Below, piece after piece: positions 51,957-61,489 of a stretch of DNA of 64,000 nt. This stretch comes from Microvirga ossetica (GTDB taxonomy: Bacteria; Pseudomonadota; Alphaproteobacteria; Rhizobiales; Beijerinckiaceae). The notes beneath the pieces were generated by a model, which saw nothing but the letters and a program-made list of their open reading frames with translations, was not told the origin of the DNA and made no database searches. Each line of letters starts with the position of its first letter. Positions within the stretch are counted from its first letter, which is position 1. Made by a program: the position numbers and the translations under genes. The stretch is taken from contig NZ_CP016616.1 in assembly GCF_002741015.1 (NCBI RefSeq), forward strand, positions 2,513,501-2,577,500, written 5' to 3'.

Positions 51957-53111
51957 ATGAACCGTCTGTTCGCCAACCTGCCCACCACGATCTTCGAAGT
52001 GATGTCGAGCCTGGCCCGGGAGACCGGCGCGATCAATCTCGGCCAGGGCTTCCCGGACGATCCCGGCCCCGAGGACGTGCGGCGGGCGGCGGCGGAGGCG
52101 GTGCTCAACGGCTACAACCAATATCCCTCGATGATGGGGATCCCGGAGCTGCGCACGGCCATCGCCGCTCATTACAAGCACTGGCAGGGCGTCGACCTCG
52201 ATGCGACCACGGAGGTGATGGTGACCTCGGGCGCGACGGAAGCACTCGCCGGCGCGATCCTCGGCATCGTCGAGCCCGGCGACGAGGTCGTGCTGTTCGA
52301 GCCCATGTACGACGCCTACCTGCCCCTGGTGAGGCTCGCCGGCGGCGTGCCGAAATTCGTCACCCTGCAGCCGCCGCATTTCCGGCTGACCGAGGAGGCG
52401 CTCGCCAAGGCCTTCTCGCCCAAGACCAAGGCGGTCGTGTTCAACAACCCGCTCAACCCGACGGCGACGGTGTTCTCGGACGAGGACCTGGACCTCCTCG
52501 CCCGGTTCTGCCGCAAGTTCGACGCCATCGCGATCTCGGACGAGGTCTGGGAGCATGTGGTCTTCGACGGCCGGCGCCACCGGACGATCCTGGCGCTCGA
52601 GGGCATGCGCGAGCGCTCGGTGAAGATCGGCTCGGCGGGAAAGATCTTCAGCCTCACGGGCTGGAAGGTCGGCCTTGTCTGCGCTGCGCCCGCCATCATG
52701 AAGGTGCTGGCGAAGTCGCACCAGTTCCTCGCCTTCACGACGGCGCCGAACCTGCAGGTCGCGGTGGCCTACGGGCTTGGCAAGGATGACGGCTATTTCG
52801 AGGACATGCGCCAAAACTTCGCCCGCAGCCGCGACCGCTTCACGGCGGGGCTGAACACGCTGGGCTTCGACGTGATCCCGAGCCAGGGCACCTATTTCGT
52901 CAACATCGACATCTCAGCCCTGGGCGAGACCGACGACGTCGCCTTCTGCCGTCGCCTCGTCACGGAGCACGGCGTCGCGGCGATCCCGGTTTCGGCCTTC
53001 TATGCGGAAGGCGCGGTGAAGAACGTGGTGCGCTTCTGCTTTGCCAAGAAGGATTCCACCCTCGATAGCGGGCTGGAGCGGTTGGCGCAGGCGATCAAGC
53101 GGGCCGCCTAA
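51957..53111 (+). CDS. PLP-dependent aminotransferase, class I/II (kynurenine/methionine type)
   Basis: A 384-residue fold-type I aminotransferase. INLGQGFPDDPGP and GYNQYPSMMGIPELR are typical of the YbdL/kynurenine-oxoglutarate branch. FNNPLNPTATVF, ISDEVWEHVVF and SAGKIFSLTGWKVG hold the PLP-contacting Asn, Asp, Tyr-equivalent and Schiff-base Lys. NVVRFCFAK gives the carboxylate-binding Arg. It is monocistronic. The precise donor amino acid is not clear. Confidence 0.9.
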   Translation: MNRLFANLPTTIFEVMSSLARETGAINLGQGFPDDPGPEDVRRAAAEAVLNGYNQYPSMMGIPELRTAIAAHYKHWQGVDLDATTEVMVTSGATEALAGAILGIVEPGDEVVLFEPMYDAYLPLVRLAGGVPKFVTLQPPHFRLTEEALAKAFSPKTKAVVFNNPLNPTATVFSDEDLDLLARFCRKFDAIAISDEVWEHVVFDGRRHRTILALEGMRERSVKIGSAGKIFSLTGWKVGLVCAAPAIMKVLAKSHQFLAFTTAPNLQVAVAYGLGKDDGYFEDMRQNFARSRDRFTAGLNTLGFDVIPSQGTYFVNIDISALGETDDVAFCRRLVTEHGVAAIPVSAFYAEGAVKNVVRFCFAKKDSTLDSGLERLAQAIKRAA

Positions 53112-53211
53112 AATATGAGTGGCCTGCCAACAACTTGGACATTGTTTCTTTGCTCAGAATTTCCTAGCCTGCCCCCGTTGTCACTCTATCCGCAGGAGTT
53201 TAAGCCCCAAA

Positions 53212-54297
53212 ATGTTCCGTCTTCTCGCTTCGGTTGCTTTAGGCCTTGGCCTTATCACCGCCGCCACCGCCCAGGAGCGTGTGGTCAACGTCTATAACTG
53301 GTCCGACTATGTGGATCCGAAGGCGCTGGACGAGTTCACGAAACAGACCGGCATCAAGGTCGTCTACGACACCTACGACAACAACGAGATCGTCGAGACC
53401 AAGCTTCTGGCAGGCAAGTCGGGCTACGACATCGTGGTGCCGTCCGGCCCCTTCGTGCAGCGTCTGATCGGCGCCAAGGTATTCCAGAAGCTCGACAAGG
53501 CGAAGCTGCCGAACCTCGCCAATCAATGGCCCGAGGTGACGCAGCGTCTGGCCGTGTTCGACCAGGGCAACCAATATGCCGTGAACTACATGTGGGGCAC
53601 GACCGGCATCGGCCTCAACACGAAGAAGGTCAAGGACATCCTCGGCGACGTGCCGCTCAACACCTGGGATCTTGTGTTGAAGCCGGAGATCGCCTCCAAG
53701 CTGAAGGCCTGCGGCATCTACATGCTGGATTCACCTGAAGATCTCTTCCCCGGCGTGCTGGCCTATCTCGGCCTCAACCCGGATTCGACGCGCGTAGAGG
53801 ATCTGAACAGGGCGGGTGATGCCCTGTTCCGCATCCGCGGCAACATCCAGAAGTTCCACTCCTCCGAATACATCAACGCGCTTGCCAACGGCGACATCTG
53901 CGTGGCGGTGGGCTATTCGGGCGACATGATCCAGGCCAAGAACCGCGCCGAGGAAGCCAAGAACAATGTCGAGGTCGGCTATGTCATCCCGCGCGAGGGC
54001 GCGCTGATGTGGTTCGACAGCTTCGTCGTTCCGGCGGATGCCAAGAACGTGGCCGAAGCGCACGAGTTCATCAACTTCATGCTGCGTCCCGAGATCGCCG
54101 CCATGAACACGAACTACGTGTCCTACGCCTCCGGCAACCTCGCTGCAAAGCAGCATATCGACAAGGACATCCTCGACAATCCCGGCATCTATCCGGACGA
54201 GGCCACCATGAAACGCCTCTTCACCAACACCGCCTATGACGAGCGCTCCCAGCGCACCGTCACCCGGCTCTGGACCAAGGTGAAGACCGGCCGTTAA
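53212..54297 (+). CDS. potF: PotF-type polyamine-binding periplasmic protein
   Basis: A 361-residue solute-binding protein. The signal peptide is residues 1-19 (ends TAATA). VVNVYNWSDYVDPKALDEF and the later DSPEDLFPGVLAYLGLNPDS are PotD/PotF features; MWGTTGIGLNTKKVK and WFDSFVVPADAKN line the polyamine pocket. The ATG at 53212 opens the signal peptide; the GCAGGAG upstream is 13 bases away. No Pot permease or ATPase gene is adjacent, so the importer is encoded elsewhere or this protein has another role. A strong terminator follows. Confidence 0.9.
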   Translation: MFRLLASVALGLGLITAATAQERVVNVYNWSDYVDPKALDEFTKQTGIKVVYDTYDNNEIVETKLLAGKSGYDIVVPSGPFVQRLIGAKVFQKLDKAKLPNLANQWPEVTQRLAVFDQGNQYAVNYMWGTTGIGLNTKKVKDILGDVPLNTWDLVLKPEIASKLKACGIYMLDSPEDLFPGVLAYLGLNPDSTRVEDLNRAGDALFRIRGNIQKFHSSEYINALANGDICVAVGYSGDMIQAKNRAEEAKNNVEVGYVIPREGALMWFDSFVVPADAKNVAEAHEFINFMLRPEIAAMNTNYVSYASGNLAAKQHIDKDILDNPGIYPDEATMKRLFTNTAYDERSQRTVTRLWTKVKTGR

Positions 54298-54339
54298 TCC
54301 GCCGCTCAGGTTCGGTCGCGCACATTCTGCGCACCCACG

Positions 54340-54366
54340 AAGCTCCGCCTTCTGGCGGAGCTTTTT
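54340..54366 (+). terminator. Rho-independent terminator after potF
   Basis: AAGCTCCGCC and GGCGGAGCTT pair perfectly around TTCT and are followed by further T. It separates potF from the SIMPL gene. Confidence 0.9.
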
Positions 54367-54388
54367 GTTTGAAGAAGGACGTTTCTCC

Positions 54389-55111
54389 ATGCGCCTTGCC
54401 GTTGCTGCCACCCTTGCAGCCCTGACCCTCGCTTCGCCGGCATCGGCCCAGCCCCTCCCGCCACGACCGCCGACGATCAGCGTCATGGGAACGGGCGAAG
54501 CGGAGCTGAAGCCGGATTTCGCCCGCGTCAACGTGACCGTGGCGACCCAGGGAGAGACCATTGCCCAGGCGACCGGCGCCAACAACACGGCAACCGAGCG
54601 GGTTCTCGCCCGGATCCAGAGCCTCGGCATCAAGCGCGAGGACATCCGCACCGCCAATTTCCAGGTCTTCCAGACCCCTCAACAAGTCGGGCCGGACGGC
54701 AAGGAGGTGAAGACGCCGAAGTTCTCGGCCCATCACCGGCTGCAGATCACCACCCGTGATCTCGACGGGGTCGGGCGTCTCGCCGGCGAGATCCTGGCGA
54801 GCGGCGACATGACCTTCCAGTCCGTCGCCTTCGGCCTCGACAAGCAGGAGGAGGGCGGCGACAAGGCGCGCGAGGCAGCCGTCCGCGATGCCCGCCGTCA
54901 GGCCGAGGTCTATGCAACGGCGGCTGGAGTCGGTTTGGGCCGTCTCATCGAAATCCGCGACGGCTCGGCCCAGCCCTTCGAGCCGCAGCCGGACATGCGC
55001 ATGTCCATGGCGATGGCCAAGGGCGCCGAATCGGTCCCGATCGTGCCGCCGGCGACGATCCGCTACACCGCCAATGTCCAGCTCGTCTGGGAGATGGCGC
55101 CGAAGCCCTAA
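54389..55111 (+). CDS. Exported SIMPL-domain (DUF541) protein
   Basis: A 240-residue periplasmic protein. The signal peptide is about residues 1-20 (ends SPASA). The SIMPL domain shows ISVMGTGEAELKPDFARVNV, the ATERVLARIQSLGIKREDI helix and AAVRDARRQAEVYATAAGVG. These proteins oligomerise in the periplasm and are linked to oxidative or membrane stress. AAGGACG lies 9 bases before the ATG. Convergent with the chemoreceptor gene. Confidence 0.88.
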   Translation: MRLAVAATLAALTLASPASAQPLPPRPPTISVMGTGEAELKPDFARVNVTVATQGETIAQATGANNTATERVLARIQSLGIKREDIRTANFQVFQTPQQVGPDGKEVKTPKFSAHHRLQITTRDLDGVGRLAGEILASGDMTFQSVAFGLDKQEEGGDKAREAAVRDARRQAEVYATAAGVGLGRLIEIRDGSAQPFEPQPDMRMSMAMAKGAESVPIVPPATIRYTANVQLVWEMAPKP

Positions 55112-55119
55112 GCCGTCCC

Positions 55120-57108
55120 CTATGCTGCTCTGACGCTGTTCAGGAACTGGCCGATCTCGGCGCCGAGGCGCCCGGCCTGCTGCTCGAGAGCCACGGACAG
55201 GTCCGCCACGTTGCGCGCCGCTTCGAGGGACTGGACGGCGACCCCCTGCGTCGTCTGGATGGCGGAGGTGCCGGCCTGCGCTTCCGTCGAGACCTGAGCG
55301 ACCGAATGGGCGATCTCGGACACCGCGGCCGTCTGCTGTCCGACGGTTCCGGCCACAGTAGAGACGACCCCCGCCAGATCCTCGACCGAGGCCTGGACGG
55401 TGCCGAGCGCCACCAGGGTCTCGCGGGAGGCCGCCTGCACGGCCTCGATCTGACGGGCGATCTCCTCCGTCGCCTTGGCGGTCTGGCCGGCCAGGTCCTT
55501 CACTTCATTGGCCACGACCGCAAAGCCCTTGCCGGCTTCGCCCGCGCGCGCCGCCTCGATGGTGGCGTTGAGCGCGAGCAGGTTGGTCTGCGCCGCGATG
55601 GAGCGGATGAGGCCAGCCACCTCGCCGATCTGGGAGGTCGCTGCCGACAGGGTCGACATGCTGCCGGAGGCGCCGCGCGCCTCGGCGACGGCGCGCTCTG
55701 AGGCTTTCGCAGAGGCGCTCGTCTGGGTGGCGACCTCGGCGAGCGAGGCATCGAGCTCCTCGGCTGCGCTCGCCACCGCCGACATGTTCTGCGCGGTGCG
55801 GGTCGAGGCCTGTCCCGCTATCTGCGCCTGCTCCGTTACGTGATGGGCCGAGCCCTCGAGCTGCCCGGAGGCCTTGGCGAGATCGCCGGTGACCTCCCGG
55901 ACTTCGGCGAGGATCTGCTCGACGGAGGCGTCGAAGGCGGCGATCGCATGGGAAATCGCATGGGCGCGCTCGGCATCGACGGCCGCCATGCCTTCGCGCT
56001 CCTGCGTCAGCCGCTCGCGTTCGCGGGCATTGTCGCGGAAGATGAGAACCGTGCGCGCCATGGCGCCGATCTCGTCGGTCGCTCCGGTCGAGGGGATCTC
56101 GCTCGCCGCATCGCCGTCGGCGAGCCGTCGCATGGCCTGCTGGAGACGGGTCAGCGGCAGGGAGATCGAGCGGCCGACAACGAAATTGAGGACAAGGCCG
56201 AGCAGCAGCGTGGCGCCCATCGCCCAGAGGATCAGGGAGAAGGTGCGGTTCTGCGAGGCGGTGAGCTGCTCCTCTGTCTTGTGCGCCTCGGCGCGCACCT
56301 TGGTCAGCAGCTGGTCGAGAGCCGGCACGAGCAGGTCGAACTGCCCCATCAGCTTCTCGCCCTGGCCGGAGACCTGATGCTCGAGCTCGCTCCAGGCGTG
56401 GAAGGCCTCCTGGAACGTGATGCTCGCTGATTCGATGGCCGACTTGTCCTTGGGATCGGCCGAGAGCTGGGCCAGGGCTCGCGTGAACCGCCCCTGTTCG
56501 ACCTCGAAGGCGCCCAGAATGCTCTCCTCGAGCAGGATGCGGGCGCGGGCCTCCTGGTTGAACATGCCGAGCATGGAGGCCCAGAGGCGCCAGGCAATGG
56601 TCTCCCCGCTGCCAGTGAGAGGCCGCACCAGCTTTTCCAGATTGGCCTCCGCCTTGAGGAGGCGGCCTTGGGCCCCCTCGTCGGGCTTGCTGCCGACGGC
56701 GACATAAAGCTTGTTGAGGGCATTGCCCTGAGTGATGAGGGCGGAGGCGTGCTGCTTCAGCGCCGCGATCTCGGGTTCGATCAGGTCGGCACCGGAGGCC
56801 GAACCCATCTCGTCGAGCTGGGCGGCCAGAGCCTTGTGCCGGTCGATGAAGGCCTGGCCGTGATGGCCGAGGCGGCTTGACGTCCATTCGCCGGCCGTGA
56901 CTTTCAGGGCATCGGCACGGCCGCGGAACTGGTTCGCCTGCTCGGCGAGGGCCGAATAGGTCTGCTGCGCCGAAAGAGCCCGGTCCACCTCGTGGCGGCC
57001 GGTCTGGAACACCGCGCCGATGACCGCGAAGCCGAGCACCATCACGCCGCTCAACGTGGCGACGCGCAGCCGAACCGACGGCCGCCTCAACCGAGCCAAA
57101 GACCCCAT
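55120..57108 (-). CDS. Methyl-accepting chemotaxis protein
   Basis: A 662-residue receptor. A first membrane helix (about 16-36) and a second (about 287-310) bracket a ~250-residue helical periplasmic sensor. A HAMP domain follows ([20 protein letters not shown]), then the signalling hairpin with [20 protein letters not shown], the tip that contacts CheA/CheW. The sensor has no family I can name. No che genes are in the window, so it feeds a remote array. Confidence 0.92.
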   Translation of the reverse strand: MGSLARLRRPSVRLRVATLSGVMVLGFAVIGAVFQTGRHEVDRALSAQQTYSALAEQANQFRGRADALKVTAGEWTSSRLGHHGQAFIDRHKALAAQLDEMGSASGADLIEPEIAALKQHASALITQGNALNKLYVAVGSKPDEGAQGRLLKAEANLEKLVRPLTGSGETIAWRLWASMLGMFNQEARARILLEESILGAFEVEQGRFTRALAQLSADPKDKSAIESASITFQEAFHAWSELEHQVSGQGEKLMGQFDLLVPALDQLLTKVRAEAHKTEEQLTASQNRTFSLILWAMGATLLLGLVLNFVVGRSISLPLTRLQQAMRRLADGDAASEIPSTGATDEIGAMARTVLIFRDNARERERLTQEREGMAAVDAERAHAISHAIAAFDASVEQILAEVREVTGDLAKASGQLEGSAHHVTEQAQIAGQASTRTAQNMSAVASAAEELDASLAEVATQTSASAKASERAVAEARGASGSMSTLSAATSQIGEVAGLIRSIAAQTNLLALNATIEAARAGEAGKGFAVVANEVKDLAGQTAKATEEIARQIEAVQAASRETLVALGTVQASVEDLAGVVSTVAGTVGQQTAAVSEIAHSVAQVSTEAQAGTSAIQTTQGVAVQSLEAARNVADLSVALEQQAGRLGAEIGQFLNSVRAA

Positions 57109-57192
57109 GCCCCGAATCCCCCTTTAGGACTTTGCGGCAAGATTGGGGCGGACCGGTTAAGGAGGGCTTTACGCTAGGTTAGAATTCGAGGC

Positions 57193-57651
57193 TCAGGCAG
57201 CCTTCGGCAGCTCGGTCATGATCGCGTAGAGGGCGTTGGCGTCCCGCGTCGCCCGCACGCGCTCGATGAGCCCCGGCTCGCGCAGGACGCGGGCGACCCG
57301 CGCCAGGGCCTTCAGGTGATCGGCTCCGGCGCCCTCGGGGGCCAGGAGCAGGAAGAGCACATCCACCGGCTGGGCGTCGAGGGCCTCGAAATCGACCGGC
57401 TTCTCGAGCCGTGCGACGAGGCCGAAGATCCGGGTCAGGCCGGGCAGCTTGCCGTGGGGAATGGCAATGCCCTCGCCGATCCCCGTCGAACCGAGGCGCT
57501 CGCGCTGCAGGAGCGCCTCGTAGATGGCGGTATCGGTGATACCCGTAATACGGGCCGCATGGGAGGCCAGTTCCTGAAGAGCCTGCTTCTTGCCGTTGAC
57601 GCGCAAAGCGGGCAGGACGGCTTGAGGGTCTAGAAAATCCAGCAAGGGCAT
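57193..57651 (-). CDS. ptsN: Nitrogen-regulatory PTS protein EIIA-Ntr
   Basis: A 152-residue cytosolic EIIA protein. The phosphorylated histidine is His66 in GEGIAIPHGKL. The rest (LLQRERLGSTGIG, PVDVLFLLLAPEGAGADHLKAL) follows the PtsN pattern. It receives phosphate from NPr and regulates nitrogen, potassium and storage-polymer metabolism. It is last in rpoN-hpf-ptsN, the usual order in Proteobacteria, 83 bases after hpf. Confidence 0.94.
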   Translation of the reverse strand: MPLLDFLDPQAVLPALRVNGKKQALQELASHAARITGITDTAIYEALLQRERLGSTGIGEGIAIPHGKLPGLTRIFGLVARLEKPVDFEALDAQPVDVLFLLLAPEGAGADHLKALARVARVLREPGLIERVRATRDANALYAIMTELPKAA

Positions 57652-57734
57652 CGATCACGCTGCAATATGATGTGAAGCCTGGAAGGCCTCTCACCGTTCC
57701 ACGCAAGAACCGGGCCAAGAAGGGGTAAACCCCG

Positions 57735-58301
57735 TCAAGGCTGTGCGAGCGGCGGATCGACCCATCCGATCGCCCCGTCGCCGCGGCGATATACGACGTT
57801 CACGCGTCCGGTGCTAGCGTGGATGAACACAAGAGCGGGTACTCCGGTCATATCGAGCTGCATCACGGCGTCGCTGACCGAGAACGCGTGCAGCGGCTTC
57901 GTGGTTTCTGCAATCACCATCGGATGGTAGCCCTCCTCCACGATCGCCTCGTCGTCGGGGGCCGCCAGGACGGAGTAGGAGGCCTCCACGCGACTGCCGG
58001 GCGGGCCGGAGCGACCTTTCAGGCGCTGCTTGTAGCGGCGCAGGCGGTTTTCGATTCGGCCCGCCGTCTGGTCGAAGCTGGCATAGGCATCCTGGGCGGC
58101 GCCGGAGGCTTCCAGGGTCATGCCGGAGGTCAGGTGGAGCACGCATTCGGTGCGGAAGCCGGCTCCGTCGCGGGTGACGGTCACGTGGCCCGAATAGCCG
58201 CCGTCGAAATATTTCGACAGCGCTCCCGCCATCCGTGCCTGAACCTGAGACCTGAGAGCTTCGCCGATATCGAGATTCTTCCCCGACACCCTCAATGTCA
58301 T
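57735..58301 (-). CDS. hpf: Ribosome hibernation promoting factor, long form
   Basis: A 188-residue HPF. The N-terminal domain (LRVSGKNLDIGEALRSQVQA, DGGYSGHVTVTRDG) binds the 30S decoding centre. A basic linker (~95-125) leads to the C-terminal dimerisation domain (KPLHAFSVSDAVMQLDMTGV, VNVVYRRGDGAIGWVDP) that joins 70S into 100S ribosomes. GGGGAGGAG lies about 6 bases before the ATG at 58301, which decides the start. It lies between rpoN and ptsN. Confidence 0.94.
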   Translation of the reverse strand: MTLRVSGKNLDIGEALRSQVQARMAGALSKYFDGGYSGHVTVTRDGAGFRTECVLHLTSGMTLEASGAAQDAYASFDQTAGRIENRLRRYKQRLKGRSGPPGSRVEASYSVLAAPDDEAIVEEGYHPMVIAETTKPLHAFSVSDAVMQLDMTGVPALVFIHASTGRVNVVYRRGDGAIGWVDPPLAQP

Positions 58302-58416
58302 CGTGTTCTCCTCCCCTGCGCCGTCGCTTGGTTGCGATCGTCGATGGGCGGCGCTTGAGACCGATGATGATCCGAATGAAAGCCAATGCAAGTCTTGAAA
58401 TACCGAGCCGAGCCGG

Positions 58417-59841
58417 TCAGGCTTTGGCCTGGTGAACCCTGCGCCGGTCGGACGATGACGGGATCCGCATCGCCTCCCGGTACTTGGCGACGGTGCGCCG
58501 GGCGACCCGGATGCCCGCCGCTTTCAATTTCTGGGCAATTGCCTCATCCGAGAGCACCGCTTTCGGGCTCTCCGCCTCGATCAGCTGCCTGATTCGGTGC
58601 CTCACCGCCTTCGCGGAATGCTCGCCTTCTCCCGTGGCGGCGCTGAAGAAGAACCGCATCGGATGCGTGCCGCGCTCGGTGCCGAGGGCCTTGTTCGCTG
58701 CGACGCGCGAGATCGTGGACTCGTGCATCCCGATCGCTTCCGCCACGCTTCTGAGGGTCATCGGACGCAGGCCGGAGACGCCCTCCCGAAAGAAGTCCTC
58801 CTGCTGGCGGACGATCTCCGCTGCCACCCTCAAGATCGTCCTGGCGCGCTGGTCGAGGCTGCGGGTAAGCCAGCTCGCGGTCTGCAGGCAATCGGACAGA
58901 AAGCTCTTGTCCTCGTCCTTGCGCACGACCTTCGCCACTTCCGTATAATAGGACCGGTTGAGCAGGATCCTGGGCAGGGTGTCCGGGTTCAGCTCGACCG
59001 CGAAGCCGCCGTCGGCGGCCGACCGGACCAGCACATCCGCCACGAGCACATGGATGGATGCCGGCGTGAAGGCAAGGCCGGGCTTGGGCTCCAAACTGCG
59101 AAGCTCGGACAGCATGTCGGCGAGATCCTCGCGATCCACGCCGCAGACTTTCTGCAGGGCCGCGAAATCCTGCCGTGCCACGAGATGGAGATGGGCGAGA
59201 AGGGCCTGCATGGCAGGATCGAGCCGATCACGTTCCTTGAGCTGGATCGCGAGGCATTCGGCGAGGTTGCGTGCGCCGATTCCGGACGGCTCGAAGGTCT
59301 GGATCAGGCCGAGCGCAGCTTCGATCTCCGCCGGCGCGACCTGGAGGCGGGCCGCGATCTCCGCCAGGTCCTCGGTGAGATATCCGGCCTCGTCGAGATT
59401 GTGGATCAGGTGCTCGCCGATGCTGCGGAGCCGGGGATCGCCAGTAGCGAGATCGAGCTGTGCCTCCAGATGGCCGGCAAGGCTCGTCGCCTGGGCGAGC
59501 ATCGCCTCCATTTCCGGCTTGAGCTCGCTGTGGCCGGAGCCGGCCGGCTGCCCGGAAGAGGCCGGCACAGCCTCGCTGCGCGACGGAGGCGGGCCCGGCA
59601 CCATCCGCGGACCTGCGGCTTCCGCCCGCTGCTTCGCGCGCAGGAAATCGGCAAGGCTCGGAACGGGGGCATCAGCCGGGGTTTCGCCCTCCTGCAGGAG
59701 CGGATTGCGCTCGAGCTCGGCCTCCACATAGGCGGCAAGCTCCGCATGTGAAAGCTGCAGCAGCTTGATCGATTGCACGAGCTGGGGAGTCATCGTCAGG
59801 GACTGGCCCTGGCGCAGCTCCAGCCGTTGCATCGCACCCAT
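58417..59841 (-). CDS. rpoN: RNA polymerase sigma-54 factor
   Basis: A 474-residue sigma-54. Region I is Gln/Leu-rich (LELRQGQSLTMTPQLVQSIK). The core-binding and helix-turn-helix parts follow (LRSVAEAIGMHESTISRVAA). The RpoN box ARRTVAKYRE is at about residues 447-456. It serves -24/-12 promoters activated by bEBPs. GAGGTGGG stands 5 bases before the ATG at 59841, after an 8-bp hairpin in the leader. Confidence 0.95.
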   Translation of the reverse strand: MGAMQRLELRQGQSLTMTPQLVQSIKLLQLSHAELAAYVEAELERNPLLQEGETPADAPVPSLADFLRAKQRAEAAGPRMVPGPPPSRSEAVPASSGQPAGSGHSELKPEMEAMLAQATSLAGHLEAQLDLATGDPRLRSIGEHLIHNLDEAGYLTEDLAEIAARLQVAPAEIEAALGLIQTFEPSGIGARNLAECLAIQLKERDRLDPAMQALLAHLHLVARQDFAALQKVCGVDREDLADMLSELRSLEPKPGLAFTPASIHVLVADVLVRSAADGGFAVELNPDTLPRILLNRSYYTEVAKVVRKDEDKSFLSDCLQTASWLTRSLDQRARTILRVAAEIVRQQEDFFREGVSGLRPMTLRSVAEAIGMHESTISRVAANKALGTERGTHPMRFFFSAATGEGEHSAKAVRHRIRQLIEAESPKAVLSDEAIAQKLKAAGIRVARRTVAKYREAMRIPSSSDRRRVHQAKA

Positions 59842-59861
59842 GAACCCACCTCGGATAGATT

Positions 59862-59882
59862 AGGCATGCTTTTTGCATGCCT
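59862..59882 (-). promoter_or_regulatory. Hairpin in the rpoN leader
   Basis: AGGCATGC, five T, GCATGCCT: a perfect 8-bp stem with a 5-base loop, 21 bases before the rpoN start. It could be an operator (for example for autoregulation) or an RNA stem near the ribosome site. Only the inverted repeat itself is seen. Confidence 0.5.
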
Positions 59883-59952
59883 CGGTATTTCTACCGTGCT
59901 CCCTCCACTGACGTCAAAAGGGCAATAATCCTAACCCGGGGCCTGCGATGCG

Positions 59953-60816
59953 CTAAAGCCGGAAGTCCTCGCCGAGATAGAGGCGGCGCACCTCCTCGTT
60001 CGACACGATGGCCTCCGGCGCGCCTTCGGTGAGCACGCGGCCGGAATGGATGATGTAGGCGCGGTCGATGAGGCCCAGCGTCTCGCGGACATTGTGATCC
60101 GTGATGAGCACGCCGATGCCGCGGCGGGTCAGGTGACGGACGAGGTTCTGGATGTCGCCGACCGCGATGGGATCGATGCCGGCGAAGGGCTCGTCGAGCA
60201 GCATGAAGGTCGGCTCGCCTGCGAGCGCCCGGGCGATCTCGCAGCGCCGCCGCTCGCCGCCCGAGAGCGCGATGGAGGGCGCCTTGCGCAGGCGGGTGAT
60301 GTTGAATTCGTCGAGCAGCGCGTCGAGTTTGCGCTCGCGCTCCTTGCGGCTCGGCTCGACGATCTCGAGCACCGCGCGGATATTGTCCTCGACATTGAGG
60401 CCGCGGAAGATCGAGGCCTCCTGCGGCAGATAGCCGATGCCGAGCCGCGCGCGGCGATACATGGGCAGGCCGGTCACGTCGTGACCGTCGAGGCTGATGA
60501 TGCCGCGATCCGCGCCGACGAGGCCGGTGATCATATAGAAGATGGTGGTTTTGCCGGCGCCGTTGGGGCCGAGCAGGCCCACGGCCTCGCCCGCGCGCAC
60601 GTTCAGGCCGGCATCCTGCACCACGGTGCGGCCGCGATAGCTCTTCTGCAGGCCTTTGACCGCCAGGATGCCGGGGCCGCCGAAGACGGCCTCGCTCTCG
60701 CCGCGGGAGACGACGTGCGGAGCCGTCCCGGCCGGGCGGGCGTCGAGAAGGCTCACATGGGAGGAACCGGGTTGAGAACGGTTGAAAAGCGGTTTCACAG
60801 GCTGATCGCTGTCCAT
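59953..60816 (-). CDS. lptB: LPS export ABC transporter ATPase LptB
   Basis: A 287-residue cytosolic ATPase that powers LptB2FGC to pull LPS from the inner membrane. Walker A GPNGAGKT is at about 83-90; YLPQEASIFRGL is the LptB Q-loop; LSGGERRRCEIARAL is the signature; LLDEPFAGIDPIAV the Walker B; TDHNVRETL the H-loop. A ~45-residue N-terminal extension before ILAVKGLQKSY is common in this order. Start ATG at 60816, 28 bases after lptA. Confidence 0.95.
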   Translation of the reverse strand: MDSDQPVKPLFNRSQPGSSHVSLLDARPAGTAPHVVSRGESEAVFGGPGILAVKGLQKSYRGRTVVQDAGLNVRAGEAVGLLGPNGAGKTTIFYMITGLVGADRGIISLDGHDVTGLPMYRRARLGIGYLPQEASIFRGLNVEDNIRAVLEIVEPSRKERERKLDALLDEFNITRLRKAPSIALSGGERRRCEIARALAGEPTFMLLDEPFAGIDPIAVGDIQNLVRHLTRRGIGVLITDHNVRETLGLIDRAYIIHSGRVLTEGAPEAIVSNEEVRRLYLGEDFRL

Positions 60817-60844
60817 GGAATGATCGAGCGGGAAGAGCCCCGTC

Positions 60845-61489
60845 CTAGTTCGTCGCCGGCTTCTGCTGCGGCTTGGGCTTGGCGGTGCCTGCCCCCGGCG
60901 CGGCGTTTCCGGCACCGGTCGGGGCAGGCCCGCCATTGCCGGGCACGAACAGCGCCCGCACGCGTCCGCCGGGTGTGGTCTCGATATTGGCGACGCCGGT
61001 ATTGATGTCGTAGAGCACCCGCTCGCCCTTGGTCACGTTCGGGCCGTCGCTCAAGGTGGCGTTGCCGACGAGCATGATCTTGTTCGAGCCGCGGTCGAAG
61101 GTGGCGTTCTCGCCGGTCGCGACCTGCGTGCGCGAGACGATGGTGACCGGCCCCTTGCAGTCGATCTTCTTGATGGCGCTGTCGTCGGCAGCCTGTGTCG
61201 AAGGTGCGGCCTGGCCGCCATTCTGGTCACGCTGCTCGTAGAACACGGTCATGATCGTGCACTTCATCGTGCTCTCGCCCTGAACCGCGACCACGTCGCC
61301 GGTAAAGACCGCGCGGCCTTCCTTGTCGAACACGTCGAGCTTGTTGGCGTCGATCTTGATCGGCTCCTTGCTGGAGCCGAAATTGCCGAAGCCGACGGCG
61401 CGCTCCTTGCTTGCCTGAGCGAAGGCTGCTCCTGCAGGAAGGCAGGAGAGGAGCGCGATGGCGAGGGCAGCGCGTGAGAAAGTCATCAT
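60845..61489 (-). CDS. lptA: LPS transport periplasmic protein LptA
   Basis: A 214-residue periplasmic bridge protein. The signal peptide covers residues 1-25 (ends AAFAQA). The OstA/LptA beta-jellyroll shows PIKIDANKLDVFDKEGRAVF, TVFYEQRD and GENATFDRGSNKIMLVGNAT. A Pro/Ala/Gly-rich tail ends it. The ATG overlaps the lptC stop by four bases. It passes LPS from LptC toward LptD. Confidence 0.92.
   Translation of the reverse strand: MMTFSRAALAIALLSCLPAGAAFAQASKERAVGFGNFGSSKEPIKIDANKLDVFDKEGRAVFTGDVVAVQGESTMKCTIMTVFYEQRDQNGGQAAPSTQAADDSAIKKIDCKGPVTIVSRTQVATGENATFDRGSNKIMLVGNATLSDGPNVTKGERVLYDINTGVANIETTPGGRVRALFVPGNGGPAPTGAGNAAPGAGTAKPKPQQKPATN

Noticed and set aside
57696..57710. GTTC-N7-GAAC palindrome upstream of ptsN
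   Set aside because: It has inverted rather than direct half-sites, so it is not the alphaproteobacterial LexA pattern, and ptsN is not a repair gene.
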